Assembly (NCBI GenBank): GCA_001687465.1 | Contig: LVLI01000702.1 | Location: forward strand, 1 to 22,812 | Length of the DNA: 22,812 nt | Reading direction: 5' to 3' | Source: Halocafeteria seosinensis | Lineage: Eukaryota > Sar > Bigyra > Bicosoecida | In this document: in pieces, positions 10,001 to 16,778 of the stretch | How the letters are laid out: the number at the start of each line of letters is the position of its first letter | Numbering within the stretch: position 1 is the stretch's first letter | Made by a program: the position numbers and the translations under genes | Notes under the pieces: generated by a model | Database searches by the model: none | Told to the model about the DNA's origin: nothing | Seen by the model: only the letters and a program-made list of their open reading frames with translations

Positions 10001-11634
10001 CTGATGCAACTACAACAGTGGCGACTAGCTCTGGTTTGGTAGCTCCAACAGTGAATGCCCTTCGAGAACAGATACAAAGGAAGACCCCACCGCGAAACAG
10101 CGACAGCAGTCCGCGAAGAGACGGTTCAGCCAAACGTGACAAGTCTGATAACGTCGTAGATCCACCTCTTTTGTTGTCTCAGTTTGTTTCACTTGGTACT
10201 CTCCGATTACTTGTGGACGCACTGTCCGAAGCTAGTCAAGATGCTGACAAAGTCGCATGTGCAGCAGTGCGTACTCTCGGGCTTTGCGTCAAGGGTCTTA
10301 TTGAGCATATGTATCCTGTGGATGCATTTAGAGTCGCTAGTGAAACCGAAGAAGCTCGAAGCCCTCCAAGACGCGTCACTTACAAGCAGCAGCACCATAG
10401 CAAGAAAGCGTCGAGCTCATCCCAAGACGATGTTAGCAAGATGCTTACTCCGCCACCGGAAATTAAGCGATCTTTTGACATTGTAGGGAGTGACGAAAAG
10501 GCGCTCTTCACCGGAGGTGGCAGAGTGCCTCATAAGAGTACAGCGGAATCTCCGTTTCTTCCCAAGAAGCGAGATGAGGACGATGATGCTTCTCATACTG
10601 ATTCGACGGTGAGGGATAACACGAATCAAATTATTAAGAGCGCGTGGAAAGCAGGCCTAGTCCCGAGATCACCTGGGGGCTTCAATTTGATGCAAGGGAT
10701 TGCCTCCGATCAACAGGACACCGTTTCTGCTGCACCTGGCGGTGCTTCGGAAGGTAATTCTTTGACGGGTACAGAGCAAGAGGAATACAACGATAACATG
10801 TGGCATATCGACCATTGCAATATTTCGAAAGCGATGCTCACAGTCTCCACTGTGATCAACAGTTCCTCCGCTTCTGCAAAGACTCGGTGGAATGCATGCT
10901 ACTCGATTCATGTTGTTCTTCCCTTGTCACAAATCCTTCTTAATGCTCAAAATCGGTGGAAACTACGGTTTGGTCAAAAAGTGTCCTCTGATACGAACGA
11001 CGTTCCTAAGGAGGTGCCTAGCGAATATATCGTACCGGGTCCGTCTGGTAAACCATGTCCGGATACGACTTATTGGACCCAACGAGCCCTCCAGGAATGC
11101 TCTATAGCATTGATTGAAAGCAGCAACTATAAAGTCAAAATAGCTTCAGCTCAAGCCATAGGCTCTGTACCTTCCAGGACTATACTTTGCGGTGCCCTGA
11201 GTAAGACAATTGAATCATTTATGCATATCCTATTTGGGGAATCGGAAGTGCAGAATCATAGTGACGATGAAAAGTACGTCAAGACTCTGAGGAATACAGT
11301 TGAATACGCGCTGTTGCATTCGTTATGGCTCTGTCGAAAAGGGGATTTCCCGTCTATGAAGGATTCGCTGGAAAGACATGCAGAACCACTGTTCCGTTGG
11401 TTAGCCCAGCAGTGGGACGAGTGCGAGGTGAAAGCAAAAGAAGATAATACAGAAATGTCCCCACATCGACGCCATCCGCGAGTAGATACCCCAAGAACAG
11501 ATGAAGAGGTACATCAGTCGTCTATTCTCAAATCGGCAGCTGTAAACGTGACCGAGATGTTTGAGTCTAGGTTCAAAACAATCCCTCAGGAACTACTGAA
11601 GGAGTATCAGCAAAAGTTTAAACCCAGTTCTTAG
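7033..11634 (+). CDS. HEATR6: HEAT-repeat protein, HEATR6-like (1533 aa, one exon)
   Basis: The frame is open from a TTG at 6949, but the first in-frame ATG is at 7033 in good context (ACCATG), giving 1533 aa. No intron is needed. Residues 1-150 are Pro/Ser/Gln-rich and probably disordered, followed by an acidic patch at about 160-200. HEAT-type helices run from about 210 to the end. Around 502-660 the sequence has the HEATR6 signature (DUF4042): IRVRIAAMQTITAICRKFPG, a GYW, LFDSSAKVREAAAHAISAM, then EVHKAIRRAL and IPYSRFP. The C-terminus (SSNYKVKIASAQAIGSV, then FPSMKDSLERHAEPL) matches the family's end. Low-complexity Ser/Arg-rich inserts at about 1010-1040 and 1110-1250 help explain the length (human about 1180). 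HEATR6 proteins are scaffold-like with poorly known function. The gene ends 62 bp from the convergent Nnf1 stop. Confidence 0.9.
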   Translation: MSSSYDDGKHRRWVLDDNNGNNNYDKKESARTPQRRRKQNAFPSTPPSTSSKQPPSTPQNRSVTTTVEEGAPRQNHRTAAPQPPPPPSGSALQEGRGTAYHPPQKLKSAASGGSGKGKWKWLKSTQSDEKQRQSWRQGIQAIREAINRCSPQTRVAGDQHEDEEGGIHQEGTRHEQGAEEEEAELEDDCEDQDETRKSHTTEASLNQIRDATKSLLTVRLPSKSISNTDCAEAVMSTCNHTVILPHADIVHLVFQLWLHIWRSSSEAAYVGAKNLSTAMRFMLDAMKQNKEDTAVCSTALRALGRLIFENGDRFIRYIGPLVPWFEYFLQPKSSDKVFQESLDDPLLPTMVCIGNLFLRVGSRVKPHTSTRLFQICSDIASNAYRNLSQPEPRNVSFNLRALSCSLRAVNHIVPHLPTEGRENVASLMYLLHQGISFGGGFSEAGLQTLTIGNKLDASDSDSVEEPHTHTASDSQDTGSETDSSMCSKGSGLSLRGHEQHQPIRVRIAAMQTITAICRKFPGDIRGYWYLFLPEYQALHPQPVRPSLATPLLFDSSAKVREAAAHAISAMVRVVPFAKWMGQSINYAQIKSSSVASSSLSARIFSSVIEVHKAIRRALQQELRQRHSSLIVSIIAGLSELAATIPYSRFPPEILTDCVPSFSALLKEADSSLVIPSLQCVGNMLSNKDACEALVTLMVPLHALLSGEERLKDNDGFAGSLLDCLLQLCGQETPPIIRSEVLSVIAKASRHYAGAISAAWRSVASLLIESFRDMQPAVRSNALKVIEEMLRSRAADTPSSSARVSRESLRRASHHTTKVQEFELIDYFGRDLLWPWRLADQEPRPAITMLDLVHHLIPRGLKDTNPLVRSSACMCVSYLLPVDWARLLSSPQGVDPTDTTLSLRITREGVTLRDELLGHIRSACYDTATSTKSSACRVFGAYSCFRDWKLFDFVQLAVPPLLHCSKENTLSVRMKAIWALSNLCTTPNQMTDATTTVATSSGLVAPTVNALREQIQRKTPPRNSDSSPRRDGSAKRDKSDNVVDPPLLLSQFVSLGTLRLLVDALSEASQDADKVACAAVRTLGLCVKGLIEHMYPVDAFRVASETEEARSPPRRVTYKQQHHSKKASSSSQDDVSKMLTPPPEIKRSFDIVGSDEKALFTGGGRVPHKSTAESPFLPKKRDEDDDASHTDSTVRDNTNQIIKSAWKAGLVPRSPGGFNLMQGIASDQQDTVSAAPGGASEGNSLTGTEQEEYNDNMWHIDHCNISKAMLTVSTVINSSSASAKTRWNACYSIHVVLPLSQILLNAQNRWKLRFGQKVSSDTNDVPKEVPSEYIVPGPSGKPCPDTTYWTQRALQECSIALIESSNYKVKIASAQAIGSVPSRTILCGALSKTIESFMHILFGESEVQNHSDDEKYVKTLRNTVEYALLHSLWLCRKGDFPSMKDSLERHAEPLFRWLAQQWDECEVKAKEDNTEMSPHRRHPRVDTPRTDEEVHQSSILKSAAVNVTEMFESRFKTIPQELLKEYQQKFKPSS

Positions 11635-11683
11635 ATTTAATGATTGGAAATCCAGTTGATAACAATGTTCGGCAAACGTTAAG

Positions 11684-11689
11684 AATAAA
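11684..11689 (+). terminator. Candidate polyadenylation signal of the HEATR6-like gene
   Basis: A perfect AATAAA lies about 50 bases after the HEATR6-like stop codon and only eight bases before the end of the convergent Nnf1 coding region (11697). Cleavage 10-30 bases downstream would put the transcript end inside the antisense Nnf1 CDS. Confidence 0.55.
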
Positions 11690-11696
11690 ACGACGA

Positions 11697-12532
11697 TTAT
11701 CTTTGTGAGGAAGAGGTACCTTTGGCTCCCTCGGCAGTATGTGCCACCTGGTCAAGCTTACTGACTGTCGACTGTAATTCTTCATAAACATTTCTCGCTT
11801 TTTGATCTAATTGCTCCACCTCATTTTCCAGTTCTTCATTATCCTTGCATAGCTGCAAAACGCATATCGCAGACTATGTTATTTCTTACACACACGCTCT
11901 ACCCGGAGGCGGCTCCCCTACCTGTTTGTAAACATGTTCCAGTGTTTCCAACTCAGCATCTCGTTGGCGCACTACGGCTTCTCCTGCTCGACTAGAAACA
12001 GAATCAGGGTCCGGGGCAACTCTGCAGTATAATTGTCATTGGTTCCGTGACGAGACCAGATCGGTCAGGAGGAAGGACACAACTCACCGTTTCTTGCCAT
12101 CGGCTTCGCCGCTGAGTACATGTTCTAAATGCAGATCTTGGTCCAATTTATTCAGCTTATACACCAGTTCTCTCTCTTCGCAAATTTTTTCAAATTCGCT
12201 CTGAGAAATCCAAAAAACAAGGAAACAGATTGATGAATTGATTTCCCTTTCCCCTCCTCCTCTGAAGACGAAGAAGTTTAAATCGTTCAAACGACATACC
12301 TTAATGTTATAATTCAGGCGGTCCATTAAGGTAGTGTTCAGTTGTTCAATAAGTTCATGATACTTCTCCATGAGTTCAGGGAAAGCCTTCCCGAACTTCT
12401 GGGGCTTGATGGCGGTATTTCGACAACTAGTTAACGCCTTCTCCAGAGCGTCTCGTAATTTCCGAAGCCGAGGGCCTTCATACGAAGTATCCACTGTCTC
12501 TTTCTCTTCCCCCTGGAGCTCCGGGGCAGATT

Positions 12533-12566
<34 letters not shown>

Positions 12567-12716
12567 TTCTTCCGAGGAAGAAGAGAAAGAAGCGCGATGT
12601 TTCTCGTGCTCTTTGCGGCTGGCAAACGAAGCTCCCTCTCCTCCTCCTCCTCCGGAAGAGCGCCTCCGTGGAGGCTCTTGCGCAGCCGAGGCCGTCCCAG
12701 TTGATGCAGAAGACAT
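11697..12716 (-). CDS. PMF1: Kinetochore MIND/Mis12-complex subunit Nnf1 (PMF1)
   Basis: Exons are 12716-12300, 12200-12088, 12021-11922 and 11852-11697. Introns are 99, 66 and 69 bp with GTATGT, GTGAGT and GTAGGG donors and AG acceptors. The lengths sum to 786 nt, so 261 aa (human PMF1 is 205). An in-frame ATG at 12761 would add 15 residues; 12716 has the better context (ACCATG). Residues 1-75 are low-complexity: Ser/Gly-rich, then a Glu-Gln run. The Nnf1 core follows: LRKLRDALEKAL, GKAFPELMEKYHELIEQLN, LMDRLN, then across the first junction NYNIK-SEFEKICEER and VYKLNKLDQDL. The last two exons encode Glu-rich coiled coil (RQRDAELETLEHVYKQ, NEELENEVEQLDQKA). The family acts in the Mis12 complex at the outer kinetochore, linking centromere to microtubule receptors. 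Identification is from the core pattern and length. Confidence 0.85.
12534..12566. repeat. Hexanucleotide repeat coding a Glu-Gln run in Nnf1
   Basis: About five copies of CTCCTG (plus strand) encode alternating Glu and Gln on the minus strand in the N-terminal tail of the Nnf1/PMF1 protein. The period of six keeps frame, so slippage would change tail length without disrupting the gene. Confidence 0.85.
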
Positions 12717-13206
12717 GGTATGATAAATGATTGTCTTCTTAAAACAAGTAGATATATACATACATGTATAAACCTGTCATCAATGACAGAGAATGTATCT
12801 ATAGTAATGCAAACAAGAGTCAACAGAATCAAACTAAACGGTCGTCCTTTCCAGGTCGCAGTTCGCACAGGCTGGAATTCAAAAGCATTGTGCCACACGA
12901 AGCTGTGAAATGATGCAAACTAGTTACCCGTCATAGAGGAAAACAATTCCGAAAAGAGAAAAGGATTGGTGGAACCGCATCTACAAGTTGTGCCACACAT
13001 CACAATGTCCCCTTACTGGCAACGCCAGATATGGACGATAGATATTCCGATGCAATACCAAAAATATGAGTGATATGTAGTATTGTGTATATTTTTGTCT
13101 TGTCGCTAGATGGGTGTAAGTTCACTGACGTTTTATACCGACAAAATGGTGTGCGCACTAGTCTTGTGCTGGATGGATTTTAATACTGCTTTTTTACTGG
13201 CCTTGA
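12717..13206. other. Intergenic region between calcyphosin-like and Nnf1 genes
   Basis: This 490-bp spacer lies between two minus-strand genes. It must contain the Nnf1 promoter and 5' UTR (a TATATACATACATG stretch sits at about 12752-12766) and the calcyphosin-like 3' end. A minus-strand ATTAAA at 13179-13184, about 23 bases past that stop, is a candidate poly(A) signal. No open frame of note was seen. Confidence 0.6.
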
Positions 13207-14485
13207 TCATGCTTGATTGAATTGCCACATGCTATCAAGAATGCGCAGAAAATCATCATCTTGTTCGACAACAGCAGATACGTCTTTATAGAAATCCAGG
13301 AATTCGGCTTTCGTCACTACCCCCTCGTTTTGGACGTTCATCCAGTTGGAAAGGAACTCCTCCAGCGCCTCTTGCTCTGCACAACTCAAACAGCTTTCGT
13401 CCTGATACCACTAGAGACGACAGTGTTTTGGGGCCGGCTTACCTGATTTTTTCCCCTCCTCAACATCAGGATCACCTTTTGTGTTATAATGGACGCCTAT
13501 CTCTTCCGTAGAGACTTGCCCACTCTTCGAAGTATCCATCTGGGCAAATATATCGAGAATTGCTTTCCGACGTTTCGGGGCCAAGTTGCCCTGGGTAAAC
13601 AAGAAATCTCATTAGCTGCAGATGAAACTCTAACAGCGGCAGCAAGGCTACGCTTTGTCTACTTACACGCAACGCTCTTATAAACTCATCATAGTCAATT
13701 GTTTCGCTTCCTTCCCTATCAAAGTATTTGAAGATAATGTTAAGATCTCTTTCGCTAGTCTGAATGCCGAACGCCCGAAGAGCAGCTCGGAGGTCATCTC
13801 GAGTCAACGTTCCTTCCCCTTGATAGTCGTATTCCTGAAGATAACCAGCCAATCTTCGGAGAGCCAACAAGTCCCCCGTTTGACGAGCTGCTTGTCTAAT
13901 TCTGTGAAGTGCGCTGCGGCAATCTGGGGTGCCTTTCGGGTTTGGAATTAACCCGAACAGGCCAGCAGAGAACTCTTCGTAGCTGAGATACCCGCTACCA
14001 TCCGTATCTGAGAGACAAAGTTCGACGCAATTAGTAATCAGTTCATGCCATCCGTATATCTTCGGGTAACAACTCTCACCATAACGTTCGAACAGGGCGG
14101 CCACTTCGTCTTGCTTGCCAACAAAGTTCAACCGTACCAAAGCTGCGTTGAACTCTTGGAAGGAAAGCCAGCCATCTTTGTCAGCATTAAAGAAACTGCA
14201 GGCAGGATTCAGTCAAAGAAAATACTATACTCTTCCCAAGCAGTCCAGTGGTCGTGTTCATATAAACCACGTACCGAAATACTTTGTTCAACTGATGGCA
14301 TTGGGTTGCCTCATCCGAGAAGCCAGCCATGGTTTCCGCCTGCAATGCATAGATGCAATCAACAGCCAATACGGGAATCCCATTGTCCTCTTCGACACAT
14401 TTCTATCTTGTCTACGCACTTTTTCGCGGAGGAGCTTCTCCAGGAGGTCCACCTTTGCCTCAGTATCCATGGAACGAACCGACAT
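13207..14485 (-). CDS. CAPS: Calcyphosin-like EF-hand protein with extra N-terminal EF-hand pair
   Basis: Exons are 14485-14420, 14339-14275, 14195-13667, 13590-13443 and 13376-13207. Introns are 80, 79, 76 and 66 bp. The sum is 978 nt, so 325 aa. EF loops: 47-58 (NADKDGWLSFQE) and 107-118 (DTDGSGYLSYEE) look calcium-competent; 167-178 and 203-214 are degenerate (position 12 Asp; Glu for the central Gly); 239-250 (DTSKSGQVSTEE) looks competent; 283-294 is weak. Residues from about 134 onward follow calcyphosin (human about 190-210 aa), including LRRLAGYLQEYD, FDREGSETIDYDEF, SEQEALEEFLSNWMN and the C-terminal VSAVVEQDDDFLRILDSMW. Calcyphosins are calcium sensors, often linked to cilia in protists. 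The upstream pair makes this a longer variant. The acceptor at 13377 was chosen because nearer AGs break frame. The first donor (14419) has a weaker alternative downstream. Confidence 0.87.
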
Positions 14486-16069
14486 CTTGGTGCGCTACTT
14501 CCTCCCCGTAAAGAATGCAAACGAGAGCAGAAAACCCGATGCGTTCGTCAACCGTGCACAGAGGGAAAGCAAATCCACACTATCTAGCCATGCATTGAAC
14601 AACCCGCAAATTCTGGCATATATACTCAATGACATGAGCATGATGAGCACCGCGCGCGCGAAAAACGCAACGGTAAAGCCCCAACTTCACAACAGTATGA
14701 TGTTTCCATGCTGTTGTCTGTATGTGTGTGTATGTATGGGGTAGGCGATAGTCGCCGATAGAATAATACTGTTTGGAAACCAATAGGAGTAACGTAGAAG
14801 TGCTTCTTCGATTTGCTTCCGTTTCATTGTTGGTGAAGGCACTGGTGTGTAAGTCCTGGAACCCATTACTTCCATTCGTATGTGCATTCCATTAACCCTG
14901 AAGCACAAGTACTGTTGGTTACCAGTGGTTAGTGGAGGCTCGCTCAGCTATACATCTGACTGTGTGAAGAGGTATTCACAAAGTTGTCTACCATGGTAGA
15001 GGGTATCCCGGGGTACCTCGACGTCACCACAGTGACTGAGTGTGTATTGGTATTGCTCCTACCGGAAGAGGTGTCTGCTACAGGCGTGTGAGGCGGAAAC
15101 CGGTCCATCATCTTTTCGTTGTGGCGCATCAACGTGACTGACAGTTTGGCCGTCATCAGCTTGCGGAAGTTCCGCATCTCCCGGGTTCAGCGGGAGCCCG
15201 GTACTTTCCTGGCAATTCTCTTGAGGAACTTGATGAAGGAGATACTTACTAGTCTTACTTAGGTACGGGAGTGTGCTAAGGAGACCATGATTGGACTAAC
15301 GGAGTAACCGTTGCTGGTTGTCATGATGGGAATGAGTTAGAGCGGAGGCCAAGTTTCGGAACCACACTGCCGAGCTTCGAGGAGATGTTGTCAATAGAAA
15401 CCGTACGGGTAGCTGTTTGGGATACGGCAGATGTCGTGGTAGCGAGAGCCACCATCGATGCTCAGCACTGATGAGTAGGCTACCGCAGTGTAAGCTCGTG
15501 TGGCATGATACCCGGGAGTTGACAACCTACAAAGACTTCGAGTAGTTGCATGCCACGGCTTCTCCTTCACTGAATACTCCCCCAATCCAGACACATGCAT
15601 CTTGTCTTCGGTTAAGTGTTGGCTGTCTCTGCAAAAGTAGACTGGGTTGCTAGAAACCGCACTGTGGCAGGCACAGGGCCGTCTTCTCGCAGGATTACCG
15701 CTTAAGGATAACCGGTAATCCTGACGTCGTTGTCACAGCTACACGGCCACCTCCGATGCGCCATTTGAGCACAACCAGTATAAAGTACCTCCCCCGCGCA
15801 CGTCGGCGAGCCTGAGGAAACACCCGAACCGCTCCTCGGTAAGAGGTGCGGTCAACTTCCTGGACGGAGGGCTATCTATCACATGAAACCTCGAAGATTC
15901 CTGCGACCCTGTCAAAAGAGTTTCGTCGTAGAACTAGCGCCTTCTCGATAGTATTGCCACAGCTTAAGTTCCAAGAGTAAGGCTATCAAGAATCGTTGTT
16001 GTTTTATCCGAGGTAGAGACATGGCGGCGTGCTTCCGTGTTCACCTCCGACCGCACACCGGCACAGCGG
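14486..16069. other. Gene-poor region with broken minus-strand reading frames
   Basis: I found no intact gene. One minus-strand frame reads from about 15935 to 15361 with only a TAG and a TGA close together at about 15733-15740, giving about 60 and 115 sense codons around them. A second minus-strand frame reads from about 15265 to 14944 and is broken by a single TGA near 15187. The second half has an ATG at 15177. These could be decayed coding sequence, a spliced gene I could not assemble, or chance; the plus strand also has moderately long frames here. No terminal repeats, reverse-transcriptase or transposase motif was recognised. Confidence 0.4.
15691..15722. repeat. Perfect 10-bp inverted repeat (hairpin)
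   Basis: AGGATTACCG at 15691-15700 is the exact reverse complement of 15713-15722, with a 12-base loop. It stands in the gene-poor region with no T-run, so a terminator role is not supported. It may be a palindromic remnant or chance. Confidence 0.6.
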
Positions 16070-16504
16070 TTATAGAGTCAGGTTTGTCACAACCGAATGC
16101 GAACGTCCGCCAGTCGGGCAAGAGGATATTCCAGGATATGCGCGACAGCGACCTCTAGATAATGCTTCGAAGCGATCGCCAAACTTAAGCGAGAAGACGG
16201 GCATCAACATCTCAGAGCTACTCACGACTGTCAGTGTTGATACCAACCAGCTGAGCGACTGCCACTGGAAAACTCCCCTTCCTTTCCCTGTGTTGTCTTG
16301 ATTCGCTTTCAAATTTTCACATACTGCAGATAACAGAGGCTCCATTTTAGTTATCGACAAAGCAATTGTACTTGAAGCGAACAAAACCTCCACTCTGCGA
16401 CGTCGCACAGAAAGCGACAATAAAGCGCCAACACAAGGAGACGCCATCATAGATAATTTTTTAACATATCGAATTGCTCTTGGAATCCGGATTAGACACT
16501 TCAT
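16070..16504 (-). CDS. Hypothetical 144-codon ORF, divergent from the TPR gene
   Basis: The frame starts with ATG at 16504 and ends with TAA. It begins with a basic, Arg-rich, Ser-containing N-terminus (MKCLIRIPRAIRYVKKLSMM) that could resemble a mitochondrial presequence, with a hydrophobic SPCVGALLSLSV next. I do not recognise a family. A GTGAGT donor near 16228 and a TCTAG acceptor about 71 bases downstream would splice to another open frame, matching the window's usual intron size, so the true product may differ. It is head to head with the TPR gene, 274 bp between starts. It could equally be a chance frame. Confidence 0.25.
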   Translation of the reverse strand: MKCLIRIPRAIRYVKKLSMMASPCVGALLSLSVRRRRVEVLFASSTIALSITKMEPLLSAVCENLKANQDNTGKGRGVFQWQSLSWLVSTLTVVSSSEMLMPVFSLKFGDRFEALSRGRCRAYPGISSCPTGGRSHSVVTNLTL

Positions 16505-16687
16505 AAATCCTGCACCATCCTACCAATCTTCGGCTCTGCCCCACTTTCTCCCTACAGTAGGGCCTAAACCCTGGGAGTTCCGCTGCGGGAACTTCCGCAT
16601 CGAACCGAGCGACGCGATTGGTGCTTGTAGTTGTATTCACATACCTTGGTAGTAGGTTTGTTCGTGTAACGAAGAACTCCTCGGAAA

Positions 16688-16689
16688 GA

Positions 16690-16720
<31 letters not shown>
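16688..16720. repeat. Poly(A) plus (TA)n tract upstream of the TPR gene
   Basis: About eleven A residues are followed by about eleven TA dinucleotides, ending 58 bases before the TPR ATG at 16779. It lies in the presumed promoter or 5' UTR and may help open the DNA. No defined TATA box can be singled out inside it. Confidence 0.85.
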
Positions 16721-16778
16721 CTATTAGACGCACGTGCTTATAGAGGGTTTCGTGTGCTCTTGTAAGCCAAGGCAAAAA

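Noticed and set aside
13389-13420. TATCAG acceptor for the last calcyphosin exon
   Set aside because: It breaks the reading frame. The acceptor at 13377 keeps frame and restores the family alignment.
15181-15202. CCGGG...CCCGG short hairpin
   Set aside because: The arms are only five bases and the local sequence is GC-rich, so it is probably chance.
16734-16778. N-terminal extension of the TPR protein from a GTG
   Set aside because: Non-ATG starts are unlikely in a nuclear gene, and the first ATG at 16779 has good context.
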